Assembly (NCBI GenBank): GCA_022508805.1
Contig: JAFLUM010000001.1
Location: 182,793 to 246,792 of the forward strand
Source of the DNA: Oscillospiraceae bacterium
Lineage (GTDB): Bacteria > Bacillota > Clostridia > Oscillospirales > Acutalibacteraceae
Direction of reading: 5' to 3'
Length of the DNA: 64,000 nucleotides
In this document: one piece after another, positions 51,240 through 60,058 of the stretch
Layout: each line of letters begins with the position of its first letter
How positions within the stretch are numbered: the first letter of the stretch is position 1
Translations under genes and position numbers: made by a program
The notes under the pieces: generated by a model
Databases searched by the model: none
What the model saw: the letters and a program-made list of their open reading frames with translations, nothing else
Told to the model about the DNA's origin: nothing

Positions 51240-52895
51240 CTATCCTTTTATGCTGTCTATTACGCTGTCGATTCTTCTTATTACCTCGCCTTTACCCAAA
51301 ATCTGCATTATATAATACAGGTCGGGCGTATTGACGCGGGAAGTCACCGCAACGCGTATCACCGATGAAACGTCACCGACATGACCCTTGAAGGCATCGG
51401 GGTTTTGCTTGTATTCCTTGACGTTGGGAGCGTATCCGCATTGCTCACAAAGCTCTTTTATCTTTGCAAACCATTCATCTTTAGAATCGCTGTCAGAATA
51501 CATATCCTTATATTTTCCCAGTATCTCCGCGACGCTCTGCTTATCCATACGGTAGGGAAGAGTGAACTCGGGAGTATAAAGCTCATTATAAAAATACGTT
51601 ACATAATCGCGAACCTCTGACCAGCAGGCAATATCCTTTCTCGGCTTGGGATTTTCACGGTCGATATTGAGTATTGCCTTCGCCTTTTCGCTGTCTGCTG
51701 TGAAGAGCTCATAAAGCTCTTTATCGTAATCCTGCGCCCATTTTTCGACAAGCTCATAGACCTTTTGAGCGCTCATAACGGATATGGCGTTTTTGGAAAC
51801 ATCGTTGAACTTGACTATATCAAACAGTGCGCCCGAAAGGCTCATTTTTTTGAGATTGAACGGGAATTTTGAAATGTCCTCTGTTTTATTGGCTCTGCGC
51901 CAATCCTCAAAATCGGAATTAAGTATTGTGAGAATATACTCCCTCACGCTCTCCTCAGGATAACCCTTTTCAATATAAAAAGTGACGTTTGCCTCGGGGT
52001 CTTTACGTTTGGATATCTTACGCTTTCCGCCGTTTTCCTCTTTCATTATGGGGGCAAAATGGGCATATTTCACAGGCTTAAAGCCAAGTGCTCGGAAAAG
52101 CTCCAAATGCAGTGGAACTGAGGCTATCCACTCGTCACCGCGGACCACGTGAGTAGTACGCATAAGGTGGTCGTCCACGGCGTGGGCAAAATGATAAGTG
52201 GGAATACCGTCTGTTTTGAGAATGACGATATCATTGACATTCTCGCTCATTTCGATTTTGCCCTTTATCATATCGTCAAAGCGGATCTTTCTTAAAATAT
52301 CGCCCTCCGAACGGAGTCTGACAGTAAAGGGAGTACCGTTTTTTATCTTTTCTTCGATCTCTTCGTCGCTTAAATCACGGCATTTTGCATATTTTCCGTA
52401 ATAGCCTTTGATGTCCTCATTTTCCTGACGGTTTCTGATGTCCTCAAGCTCCTCGGGAGTGCAGAAGCAGGGGTATGCTCTGCCCTCTTCCACCAGTTTT
52501 TTGGCAAAGGCTCTGTAAATCTCACGGCGCAAGCTTTGAGTATACGGACCGTAATTACCTTTTTCGGTTCCCTCGCCTGTAACGCCCTCATCTGGGGCTA
52601 CGCCGAAAGCGGCAAGTCCGTTGATTATGCAGTCAACACCGCCCTCGACCTCTCTTTTTTTATCCGTATCCTCAATACGCAGCATAAAGAGTCCGCCGGA
52701 GCGCTCTGCAGTAAGCTTTGACGCGTAAGACGCATACAGTCCGCCAAAATGCAGATATCCTGTGGGGCTTGGGCTGAAACGCGTTACCCTTGCCCCCTCG
52801 GGAAGCTCTCTCGGAGGATAAAGCTCCTCATAATATTCAGTGGTTTTCTCCACGTCGGGAAAAATAAGCTGTGCTGTTCTCTTATGGTCCGTCAC
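51240..52895 (-). CDS. gltX: Glutamyl-tRNA synthetase
   Basis: This 551-residue class I synthetase charges tRNA-Glu. The HIGH-type site is PSPTGYLHFGGLYAS, with Phe-Gly-Gly in place of Ile-Gly-His; RIEDTDKKREVEGG and the KMSKS-type loop KRKISKRKDPEA follow. The C-terminal helical cage is present. The start is GTG (52895) after GAGGT, as no nearer ATG is suitable. It lies six bases before glnS and 30 bases after the glycerophosphodiesterase gene. Confidence 0.95.
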   Translation of the reverse strand: MTDHKRTAQLIFPDVEKTTEYYEELYPPRELPEGARVTRFSPSPTGYLHFGGLYASYASKLTAERSGGLFMLRIEDTDKKREVEGGVDCIINGLAAFGVAPDEGVTGEGTEKGNYGPYTQSLRREIYRAFAKKLVEEGRAYPCFCTPEELEDIRNRQENEDIKGYYGKYAKCRDLSDEEIEEKIKNGTPFTVRLRSEGDILRKIRFDDMIKGKIEMSENVNDIVILKTDGIPTYHFAHAVDDHLMRTTHVVRGDEWIASVPLHLELFRALGFKPVKYAHFAPIMKEENGGKRKISKRKDPEANVTFYIEKGYPEESVREYILTILNSDFEDWRRANKTEDISKFPFNLKKMSLSGALFDIVKFNDVSKNAISVMSAQKVYELVEKWAQDYDKELYELFTADSEKAKAILNIDRENPKPRKDIACWSEVRDYVTYFYNELYTPEFTLPYRMDKQSVAEILGKYKDMYSDSDSKDEWFAKIKELCEQCGYAPNVKEYKQNPDAFKGHVGDVSSVIRVAVTSRVNTPDLYYIMQILGKGEVIRRIDSVIDSIKG

Positions 52896-52925
52896 TTATC
52901 ATACCTCATCGTTATATTTTTTCGT

Positions 52926-53780
52926 TTAATCGGGCAAAATTGCATTTGTTGTAATGTATTTTACCCCGTTCTTGAGCATCTCATTAAGTCTTTCGCCTGT
53001 ATCCACCGTCCAGCAGGCGGCAGTCAGACCGTTGTCGTGGATTTTTTGAATCATTTCGGGCGTCTTTGCAGCTTTCGAAGCCTCAAATGCCACGCCGAAG
53101 TCATGCTCTATGCACTCAAGCAGCTTGTCGTCGGTGATGGTATGTACAAGATACCAAAGCTCCATATCAGGCGCCAGCTTTCTGAACTCGCGCAGTACGG
53201 CGGCGTGGAAGGAGATCAGAATAACGCTTTCCTCAATGCCGTACTCGCAGATTATTCTGTAAAGATCCTCGACCTTATCCGTACGCTTGTCCTTGACCTC
53301 GATCATGGGGCGCTTGCCGCTCTCTTTGCAGATGTCAATAAACTCCTCTACCGTGCACATTCTTGCATCAGGGAAGCTCTCAATATTAGCTCCGTTAGTA
53401 AACTTAATTTCCTTAAGCTCTTCATATGTAAACTTTTTAACATCGCCGCGGCGGTCGGTCATAGACTGCATATTGTAATCGTGGATTATTACCCATTTTC
53501 CGTCGGTGGTGTAATGCACGTCACATTCAATTGCATAATAATCCTCTTTTGCCGCCTCGCGGAATGCCTCTAAGGTGTTTTCGGGAGCGATCGACGAAAG
53601 TCCGCGGTGTGCCGTAAGATGAACGCCTTCAGTATCCCCTTTTGCTATTTCGGAGAAATGAAGAAGCTCTTTAGGCATCTTTTTGGGATACCTTTTTTTG
53701 ACATAAAAACGGTTGAGCCCGATAGCTGCCCCCACGGATGCCGCAAAAACAGAGAGAGCAACCTTTGATCCTTTTTTCAT
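52926..53780 (-). CDS. Glycerophosphodiester phosphodiesterase
   Basis: This 284-residue TIM-barrel enzyme hydrolyses glycerophosphodiesters to glycerol 3-phosphate and an alcohol. Catalytic and metal residues are seen in LTAHRGLSSIAPENTLEAF, IECDVHYTTDGKWVIIHD and MIEVKDKR. An N-terminal hydrophobic segment (KVALSVFAASVGAAIGLNRF) suggests membrane tethering or export. AAAGGGGA precedes the ATG. It is first in the unit with gltX, glnS and the membrane protein, with its own promoter 40 bases upstream. Confidence 0.93.
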   Translation of the reverse strand: MKKGSKVALSVFAASVGAAIGLNRFYVKKRYPKKMPKELLHFSEIAKGDTEGVHLTAHRGLSSIAPENTLEAFREAAKEDYYAIECDVHYTTDGKWVIIHDYNMQSMTDRRGDVKKFTYEELKEIKFTNGANIESFPDARMCTVEEFIDICKESGKRPMIEVKDKRTDKVEDLYRIICEYGIEESVILISFHAAVLREFRKLAPDMELWYLVHTITDDKLLECIEHDFGVAFEASKAAKTPEMIQKIHDNGLTAACWTVDTGERLNEMLKNGVKYITTNAILPD

Positions 53781-53819
53781 TATAAATTTCCCCTTTCACT
53801 TGACACTACAATTAAGATT

Positions 53820-53848
53820 ATTATACCCCAACTAAAAATAAATGTAAA
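53820..53848 (-). promoter_or_regulatory. Promoter of the GDPD-gltX-glnS operon
   Basis: On the minus strand, TTTACA (53843-53848), a 17-base spacer and a perfect TATAAT (53820-53825) lie about 40 bases before the ATG. Confidence 0.68.
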
Positions 53849-53910
53849 CCGCATATTTTACATTTTTTGACGGATAATAGTGTTAACTAAACGCAAAAGG
53901 AGAAATAAAT

Positions 53911-54360
53911 ATGCAGCAAAATACTCAGGCAAACAGAAACACGGAATTCCTTAATAAAATCTATAAAAATTCCGCGGCAGGCAGCGAATCAATATCGTTT
54001 ATAAAAGAAAAAGTCGATGACAAAAACCTTTTAAACGATCTTCAATATCAGCATATGGAGTACCAAAATATTCAGAACAGAGCCTCCACCGAGCTTTCAA
54101 AGTTAGGTGAGGTCCCCAAGGAGCAAACACCCTTTGCGGAGCTGGGTATGTGGTCAGGCATACAGATGAACACCATCTTAGACAAAAGCCCCGATAAAAT
54201 TGCAGAAATGATGATCCAGGGCAGTACAATGGGAATTATCGATATGGTTCGTACCATAAAGCAGTTCCCCGACGTACCGCAGGCTTCAAAGCAAATCGGC
54301 GAGGATCTTATAAAGCTTGAAGAAAACAGTATGCAGAAGATGAAACAGTATCTTGCATAA
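53911..54360 (+). CDS. Helical protein of unknown function
   Basis: This 149-residue, hydrophilic, predicted all-helical protein has no signal peptide, membrane helix or cysteine. It is Gln/Met/Ile/Lys-rich, with NTEFLNKIYKNSAAGSESI at the start, LQYQHMEYQNIQNRASTELS in the middle and a helical C-terminus (EENSMQKMKQYLA). The spacing of Glu/His residues is vaguely ferritin-like, but no metal motif is firm. A strong AAAAGGAG site precedes the ATG and a strong terminator follows, so it is a real monocistronic gene. Confidence 0.8.
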   Translation: MQQNTQANRNTEFLNKIYKNSAAGSESISFIKEKVDDKNLLNDLQYQHMEYQNIQNRASTELSKLGEVPKEQTPFAELGMWSGIQMNTILDKSPDKIAEMMIQGSTMGIIDMVRTIKQFPDVPQASKQIGEDLIKLEENSMQKMKQYLA

Positions 54361-54365
54361 CATCC

Positions 54366-54402
54366 AAAAGAGCAGTTCCCCATAAAGAGGAACTGCTCTT
54401 TT
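54366..54402. terminator. Bidirectional terminator
   Basis: Perfect 14-base arms AAAAGAGCAGTTCC / GGAACTGCTCTTTT flank a nine-base loop, between two convergent genes. Confidence 0.9.
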
Positions 54403-54414
54403 ATAATTAGGCGA

Positions 54415-54660
54415 TCATTTGTCTCGGTGGATTTCGCCATTGCGCTTTTTTACACGCTTTTCGCGTATTTTTTCCACCGCAATTTCTAAGGCGACAAAAG
54501 CGATTATTACGAGTACCGCAAAAAATATTCTAAGCGGGGAGACTGTGAGCTCGTTGGAATATCTGATCTCACCGTTTTCGGCAAAGGCGGTCACGGCAAA
54601 TAACACCGTTATTACGGCGGACAAAACCGTCGTTATATTGAATTTAAGCAACCGTTTCAT
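54415..54660 (-). CDS. Small membrane protein of unknown function
   Basis: This ~81-residue protein has a signal-like first helix (KFNITTVLSAVITVLFAVTA then FAE), a short external stretch, a second helix (RIFFAVLVIIAFVALEIAV) and a Lys/Arg-rich tail. The ATG at 54660 follows GAGGTGG at normal spacing; an earlier ATG does not. It overlaps the GH43-like gene by 17 bases and is last in the hisS-aspS operon. It may be an extracytoplasmic-loop protein; no family is recognised. Confidence 0.7.
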   Translation of the reverse strand: MKRLLKFNITTVLSAVITVLFAVTAFAENGEIRYSNELTVSPLRIFFAVLVIIAFVALEIAVEKIREKRVKKRNGEIHRDK

Positions 54661-55456
54661 CGCTTTCCACCTCAATTATACTGAAATGCTTACAGTCAGC
54701 AGGAAAATCAATTCTACCCGATATATTTTCAAAGCTTTTAAAATCCTCGGTATAAAGCCCGTTGTAATAATGCTCAATAAACGACTCGAAGAAAATATAA
54801 TATCCGCTGTCCTTTTTTACCATACATGGACCTTCACAGAGATGCTGTGAAATCGGCTTTGTAATATCGCCGTAAGGTCCTGCCGCTTTGTCGGAAAAAG
54901 CAAGGTGGATATCCTTTGAGTCCGTGTCCTTTTTATGGGTTCCGCGCTCATCCTTAAACGCCATTATGTATTTGCCGCCGACCTTTATAATTGACGCATC
55001 TATCACACTGTAACCGGGGTCAAAGAAAATTTCAGCCTGTGAAAAGCTCTCAAAATCCTTGGTTTTACAGTGCCATATACGGTGGTCGTAGTCATCTTCA
55101 TCCACAGTCGACGACCAAAAAATGATATATTCGTCATTTTCTTCATCATAAATACATTCGGGTGCCCACACGTTTTTCGCATTTTCGGGCATTACGGGGA
55201 TAAACCGTGTATCCGAGAAATCCGTAAGCGTTTTACCGACACAGTGACCCAAAAGATTACCGTTCCAATTTACCGTGAAAAGCATATGATACAGTCCGTC
55301 TTTATCACGGATCATAAACGGGTCGCGGATAAGCGTGTCCTCTGTTTTATAAACAACGGGTTTACCGCCGTTCATATCCTCCCAATGAAGCAGGTCTTCA
55401 CTTTTGGCGAGGCGGGCGCAAAGCTCGCTGTCGGTAAAATAAGACATTATATACAT
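54644..55456 (-). CDS. GH43-like five-bladed beta-propeller protein
   Basis: This 270-residue cytosolic protein's repeats match the GH43/GH32-type propeller: RDPFMIRDKDGLYHMLFT (blade 1, with the Asp), NVWAPECIYDEENDEYIIFW (blade 2) and EGPCMVKKDSGYYIFFE (with the probable acid Glu). It could hydrolyse arabinose-, xylose- or galactose-containing oligosaccharides. The N-terminus may lack part of the first blade compared with typical members, so activity is unproven. There is no signal peptide. It begins eight bases after aspS, an unusual neighbour for a translation gene. Confidence 0.8.
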   Translation of the reverse strand: MYIMSYFTDSELCARLAKSEDLLHWEDMNGGKPVVYKTEDTLIRDPFMIRDKDGLYHMLFTVNWNGNLLGHCVGKTLTDFSDTRFIPVMPENAKNVWAPECIYDEENDEYIIFWSSTVDEDDYDHRIWHCKTKDFESFSQAEIFFDPGYSVIDASIIKVGGKYIMAFKDERGTHKKDTDSKDIHLAFSDKAAGPYGDITKPISQHLCEGPCMVKKDSGYYIFFESFIEHYYNGLYTEDFKSFENISGRIDFPADCKHFSIIEVESDETVA

Positions 55457-55464
55457 AAAATAAG

Positions 55465-57252
55465 CTACTCCGTTTTGTCTTTTGCAATACTTATTCCCAG
55501 CTCGTCAAGCTGTATTCCGTCAACGGGGGACGGACATTCAGTCATAGGCTCTGATGCATTTTGCAGCTTGGGGAAGGCTATAACGTCACGGAGCGACTCA
55601 CAGCCTATCATTTGCATACAAAGTCTGTCAAGACCTATGCCCATTCCGCCGTGGGGAGGAGGTCCGAAACGGAAAGCATCCGTAAGGAATCCGAATTTCT
55701 CATATGCCTCTTCGTCGGAAAGTCCTAAAAGCGAGAACATTCTCTTTTGCAGTGCAGGGTCGGTGATACGGATAGAGCCGCTGGACAGCTCCACGCCGTT
55801 AAGCACAAGGTCATAAGCCTTTGCTCTGACTGCCGCCTTATCGGTCTCAAGATATTCAAGGCACTCGTCGAGAGGAGACGTGAAGGGATGGTGCATTGCA
55901 ACGAACTGCCCTGCCTCCTCATCATACTCAAAGAACGGGAATTCGGTTATCCACAAAAGGTTGAATTTGCCCTCGGGGATAATTCCCAGCTTGTCGGCAA
56001 CCTCACGGCGAAGAGCGCCGAGAGTGGTGAGTGCGTGAGTCTTATTCGTATCGGCAACTATCAAAATAACGTCGCCTGTCTGGGCTCCTGCTTTTTCGAT
56101 TATCTTATTCATTTCATCTTCAGACAGGAACTTTGCGAATGAGGATGCAACGCCGTCGGGCATAAGACGTGCAAAGGCAAGTCCCTTTGCGCCGATTCCC
56201 CTTACAAACTCGGTAAGTCTGTCGATTTCCTTACGCGTGAGGACGGAAACGCTGTCCTTTGCGGTGATGGCGCAAACAGCACCTCCGCCTGCCACAGCCG
56301 AGCTGAACACGCCGAAGCCGCAGTCCTTTGCAATATCGCTTAAATCGGTGATCTCCATACCGTAACGGGTATCGGGCTTGTCGGAGCCGTAACGCTCCAT
56401 AGCCTCTTTATAGGTAAGACGGGGCAGCGGGAGCTCAATATCAACGCCCAAAGCATCTTTGAATACACGTTTAATATATCCTTCACCGATGTTCATAACG
56501 TCATCGGTATCAACGAATGACATTTCAAGGTCTATCTGTGTGAATTCCGGCTGACGGTCCGCACGAAGATCCTCGTCGCGGAAACAACGGGCGATCTGCA
56601 TATAGCGGTCAAAGCCGGCAACCATTGAAAGCTGTTTATAAAGCTGCGGTGACTGGGGAAGAGCGTAAAACTCACCCTGATGAAGTCTTGACGGCACAAG
56701 GAAGTCTCTTGCTCCCTCGGGAGTGGAACGGATAAGCATAGGAGTTTCTATCTCAATAAATCCGTTCTCGTCAAAATAATCACGGGTAATTTTCGTTATT
56801 TTATGGCGAAGGAGTATGTTTTTCTGCAAATCGGGACGGCGAAGGTCAAGATATCTGTATTTAAGGCGTGTGACCTCCGAGGTCTGGCAATTCTCCACTA
56901 TTTCAAAGGGCGGAGTTTCGCTGGCGGCGAGAACTTTAAGGGTTTTTACCTCCAGTTCAATGTCGCCCGTGGGAATTTCCTTGTTTTTGGAGGCTCTTTC
57001 ACGGACAACACCCTGTGCCATAAGCACGTATTCGCTTCTGGAGGAAAAAGCCTTCTCAAAAACGTCTTTATCCGTATTCTCGTCAAAGGCGAGCTGAATT
57101 ATGCCCGTTCTGTCGCGCAGGTCGATAAAAATAAGCGCTCCCAAGTCCCTTTGCCGCTGCACCCAGCCGCATACGGTTATTTCTCTGCCGATATCGGCGG
57201 CGGTCAGTGTTCCGCAGTAATCTGTTCTTTTCATTCCGTTCATTGTGTCCAT
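55465..57252 (-). CDS. aspS: Aspartyl-tRNA synthetase
   Basis: This 595-residue bacterial-type class II enzyme charges tRNA-Asp. It has an N-terminal OB anticodon domain (ICGWVQRQRDLGALIFIDLRDR-like strands), motif 2 FRDEDLRADRQPEFTQ, the bacterial GAD insertion (about residues 290-420) and motif 3 GMGIGLDRLCM. Its stop lies eight bases from the GH43-like gene, and its ATG overlaps the hisS stop (TAATG), so translation is coupled. GGAGGTG is inside the end of hisS. Whether it also charges tRNA-Asn for GatCAB is not readable here. Confidence 0.97.
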   Translation of the reverse strand: MDTMNGMKRTDYCGTLTAADIGREITVCGWVQRQRDLGALIFIDLRDRTGIIQLAFDENTDKDVFEKAFSSRSEYVLMAQGVVRERASKNKEIPTGDIELEVKTLKVLAASETPPFEIVENCQTSEVTRLKYRYLDLRRPDLQKNILLRHKITKITRDYFDENGFIEIETPMLIRSTPEGARDFLVPSRLHQGEFYALPQSPQLYKQLSMVAGFDRYMQIARCFRDEDLRADRQPEFTQIDLEMSFVDTDDVMNIGEGYIKRVFKDALGVDIELPLPRLTYKEAMERYGSDKPDTRYGMEITDLSDIAKDCGFGVFSSAVAGGGAVCAITAKDSVSVLTRKEIDRLTEFVRGIGAKGLAFARLMPDGVASSFAKFLSEDEMNKIIEKAGAQTGDVILIVADTNKTHALTTLGALRREVADKLGIIPEGKFNLLWITEFPFFEYDEEAGQFVAMHHPFTSPLDECLEYLETDKAAVRAKAYDLVLNGVELSSGSIRITDPALQKRMFSLLGLSDEEAYEKFGFLTDAFRFGPPPHGGMGIGLDRLCMQMIGCESLRDVIAFPKLQNASEPMTECPSPVDGIQLDELGISIAKDKTE

Positions 57253-58604
57253 TATTTTGCACCTCCTAAAATTTCCGCAAGGTCGGTGGCATCAATGCCG
57301 TCAAATCCAAGCGATTCGAAATCGGCTACAGCATCCTTTATCACAACGGACTGGAAATTATCGATAAAATCCGCAAGTGTCATTTCACGCTGTTCGCCGC
57401 TGTTCATATTTTTAAGCTTAATATTGCCCGTTTCAAGCTCGCTGTCACCTAAAACAAGCGTATAAAGAGCATTTATTTTGTTGGCATATTTCATTTGGGC
57501 TTTTAAGCCCCTGCCCACCGTATCCATCTGAACCTGCAAGCCCTCACCGCGAAGCTCTTTGGCTATCGCCGCCGCCTTAAGACTTGCGTTTTCGCCCATA
57601 GAGGCGATAAACAAATCGCACTTTTTACGCTCGGGGAACGGGACATTTTGAGCATTCATTAAAAGCAACAATCTTTCAAGGCCCAAGCCAAAGCCGCAGG
57701 CAGGAAGGGGATTTCCGCCCATCTCGGCTACAAGTCCGTCATACCGTCCGCCGCCGCAGACCGTACCCTGAGCGCCTATCTCGTCCGACACAAATTCAAA
57801 AACCGTGCGCGTGTAATAATCAAGTCCGCGAACTATCTGCGGATTGACCGTATATGCAATGTCCATAGCGTCAAGATATTTTTTCACACCCTCAAAATGC
57901 TCGCGGCAGTCGTCGCACAGGTAGTCAAGCACCGTGGGAGCGTTTGCGGCAATCCCCCGGCACACGGGACTTTTGCAGTCGAGTATTCTCATGGGATTGC
58001 GCTCTAATCTACCGAGACATGTCTCGCAAAGGTCATTTTTATACTGCTCAAAATAGGCTTTAAGCGCTTTATGGTATTCCTTGCGACATTCGGGACAGCC
58101 TATGGAATTTATTTCCAGCCGCAGTCCGTTTATTCCGAGATAATTGAACACCTCATTGGCTAAACTTATGACCTCAGCGTCAGCAGACGGCTGACCTGCG
58201 CCGAAGCACTCAATGCCGAACTGATGGAACTCACGAAGTCTGCCCGCCTGAGGCTTTTCATAACGGTAGCAAGAGGTGATGTAGTAAATCTTCTGCGGAA
58301 GAGCATCGTTAAAAAGACCGTGTTCCAGAAAAGCTCTTACGGCACCCGCTGTTCCCTCGGGACGGAGAGTTATTGATCTGCCGCCCTTATCGCTAAAGGT
58401 GTACATTTCCTTTTGCACAACGTCCGTTGTCTCCCCCACACCGCGCTGAAAAAGTTCAGTGTGCTCGAAAACGGGAGTCCTCAGCTCATAAAAGCCGAAA
58501 TTTTCCGCCGTCTCACGCACGGCAGACTCAACGTACTGTATTTTATAGCTTTCAGAAGGGAGCGTGTCCTGTGTTCCCTTTACAGCATTTGTAATTAAAG
58601 CCAT
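57252..58604 (-). CDS. hisS: Histidyl-tRNA synthetase
   Basis: This 450-residue class II enzyme charges tRNA-His. Motif 2 is CYRYEKPQAGRLREFHQFG; the histidine-specific loop is RGLDYYTRTVFEF, and GFGLGLERLLLL is motif 3. It has four cysteines in a mid-domain (ETCLGRL...CPECR) as in many clostridial HisRS. The upstream region has no good ribosome site (ACGGTAATTGACAT before the ATG) because a palindromic repeat abuts the start. It is first in the operon with aspS. Confidence 0.95.
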   Translation of the reverse strand: MALITNAVKGTQDTLPSESYKIQYVESAVRETAENFGFYELRTPVFEHTELFQRGVGETTDVVQKEMYTFSDKGGRSITLRPEGTAGAVRAFLEHGLFNDALPQKIYYITSCYRYEKPQAGRLREFHQFGIECFGAGQPSADAEVISLANEVFNYLGINGLRLEINSIGCPECRKEYHKALKAYFEQYKNDLCETCLGRLERNPMRILDCKSPVCRGIAANAPTVLDYLCDDCREHFEGVKKYLDAMDIAYTVNPQIVRGLDYYTRTVFEFVSDEIGAQGTVCGGGRYDGLVAEMGGNPLPACGFGLGLERLLLLMNAQNVPFPERKKCDLFIASMGENASLKAAAIAKELRGEGLQVQMDTVGRGLKAQMKYANKINALYTLVLGDSELETGNIKLKNMNSGEQREMTLADFIDNFQSVVIKDAVADFESLGFDGIDATDLAEILGGAK

Positions 58605-58832
58605 ATGTCAATTACCGTAGCCTTTCCGGCTACAAAAGTTTTGAAACATCACGTTTGCTCCTTGCGTAGCCGGACAAGGCGTGACGGTAATTTCGTCCAT
58701 CTCAAAATTTGTACTAGTGCAAATTTTGAGGGACATACAATTTGTTAGCGTGATTTTTCACGCTAACTTCCTCAAATATATAATGTGTGCCTCCCCAAAA
58801 TCCGAGGAGGCATAAAGAAAACATAAACTAAC
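58605..58832. repeat. Mosaic palindromic region between hisS and mgsA
   Basis: Several stacked inverted repeats fill this gap. GTAGCC/GGCTAC lies at about 58617-58632. TTACCGT (58612-58618) pairs with ACGGTAA (58684-58690). A near-perfect 30-base palindrome centred on ACTAGT lies at 58701-58730. GTTAGCGTGA (58744-58753) pairs with TCACGCTAAC (58758-58767), and GCCTCC (58789) with GGAGGC (58811). The flanks AATTTCGTCCATCT and GGGACATA around the 30-base palindrome recur at 60122-60173. No gene is seen; no T-box motif was found. Confidence 0.65.
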
Positions 58833-59237
58833 TTAAGCTTTAGGATTGATAATATCACGCCAATCCAAATCACCGCGGTCAAGGCTGTGAATGAGCGCCT
58901 CGGCAGTGGCGATATTTGTTGCGACAGGAATATTATGGACGTCGCACAAGCGAAGCAAGGTATTCTCTTTAGGCTCGTGTGGTTTGGGATTCAGAGGATC
59001 ACGGAAAATTAAAAGCAGATCGATTTCATTGCAGGCTATTCTTGAGCTTATTTGCTGATCGCCGCCCTGCGGACCGCTTAAAAACTGTTGGATTTTAAGT
59101 CCCGTTGCCTCGGCAACCATTTTTCCCGTTGTGCCCGTTGCGCAAAGGGAATGACGCGACAAAATCCCGCAGTAAGCAATGCAGAACTGTGTCATAAGCT
59201 CTTTTTTTGAGTCGTGCGCCATAAGTGCTATATTCAT
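58833..59237 (-). CDS. mgsA: Methylglyoxal synthase
   Basis: This 134-residue enzyme converts dihydroxyacetone phosphate to methylglyoxal and phosphate, a bypass that relieves sugar-phosphate overload. The phosphate loop is [15 protein letters not shown], the catalytic Asp is in [13 protein letters not shown], and [15 protein letters not shown] is the family signature. The length is typical. An AAAGGAGG site precedes the ATG, and its own promoter lies behind it. Proximity to minD has no obvious functional meaning. Confidence 0.96.
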   Translation of the reverse strand: MNIALMAHDSKKELMTQFCIAYCGILSRHSLCATGTTGKMVAEATGLKIQQFLSGPQGGDQQISSRIACNEIDLLLIFRDPLNPKPHEPKENTLLRLCDVHNIPVATNIATAEALIHSLDRGDLDWRDIINPKA

Positions 59238-59268
59238 AAGTGAGCCTCCTTTAATTGGGTTATATTAT

Positions 59269-59297
59269 ATGATAACAAACATTTCTTTCTTTTTCAA
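59269..59297 (-). promoter_or_regulatory. Possible mgsA promoter
   Basis: On the minus strand, TTGAAA (59292-59297), a 17-base spacer and TATCAT (59269-59274) lie just upstream of mgsA; an alternative TATAAT overlaps slightly downstream. Confidence 0.5.
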
Positions 59298-59303
59298 CAC
59301 ATT

Positions 59304-60035
59304 TTATATAGAAAGTTCTGTTTCTTTTCCGATTATTCTTTGGGCAATATTGCTGAACGCTGTCTGTGCGCCGCTGTATTCGGGCACCGACTGTGATGTT
59401 ACTGATGAATATATAAGCTCCGGCTCTTCAGGGATAACGCCCAAAAGCCGAAGATACGTTTTGTCGATCATCTCGTCTATATTAAGAAGCTTTCCCCGCC
59501 GTACGGCTTTTTCATCAAATCTGTTGATAATAAGCCTTAAATTTTCTTCCTTTATACCGAGCGAGATAAGCTCATTGCCCGTTATAAACGCCGCCCTTGC
59601 GCTGATTTCATCAGGCGTGGCAACGATTATGCCGCCGTCTGAATGTTTCGCATAAATTTTCATAAGCTGACTCAGTCCCGCAGGAGCGTCGATGAAAATG
59701 TAGTCGTAATCTTCGCGGTAATCGTCAAGCATTTTGCCGAAGCCCAAGACCGTCAGCGTTTCGGGGTGTTTCGTCGGTGCGGGCAAAAGATCCGCATTAT
59801 CACTGAAATTCAGCTTTGCTTTTTCTGAGGTGCAGTAAAGCTCAATCACGTCCATCCAGTCATAGACGACTATTTCTCCGACACCCAAAAGAACGTCCAA
59901 GCTTCTCATCCCTGCATCACCGTCGATAAGCAGAACCTTTTTGCCGAGAGCTGCAAGCGAAAGCGCCGCGTTTACGCAAAAGGTAGACTTGCCGACTCCG
60001 CCCTTGCCCGAGGCAACGGTAAATATGTATGCCAT
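59304..60035 (-). CDS. minD: MinD-like septum-site/ParA ATPase
   Basis: This 243-residue deviant-Walker ATPase has the nucleotide site SGKGGVGKSTFCVN, VLLIDGDAGMRSLDVLLG (switch I region) and YIFIDAPAG (Walker B). The order and sequence match MinD, which oscillates or localises on the membrane and helps place the septum. The terminal membrane-targeting helix is not as clearly amphipathic as in E. coli MinD. No minC or minE is adjacent, so a ParA/MinD-like protein with another cargo is possible. GAAAGGAG precedes the ATG. Confidence 0.82.
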   Translation of the reverse strand: MAYIFTVASGKGGVGKSTFCVNAALSLAALGKKVLLIDGDAGMRSLDVLLGVGEIVVYDWMDVIELYCTSEKAKLNFSDNADLLPAPTKHPETLTVLGFGKMLDDYREDYDYIFIDAPAGLSQLMKIYAKHSDGGIIVATPDEISARAAFITGNELISLGIKEENLRLIINRFDEKAVRRGKLLNIDEMIDKTYLRLLGVIPEEPELIYSSVTSQSVPEYSGAQTAFSNIAQRIIGKETELSI

Positions 60036-60058
60036 ACGCCCACGCTCCTTTCAAAAAC

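Noticed and set aside
58605-58832. T-box leader for hisS
   Set aside because: The AGGGTGGNACCGCG T-box signature is not present. The region is better explained by repeats.
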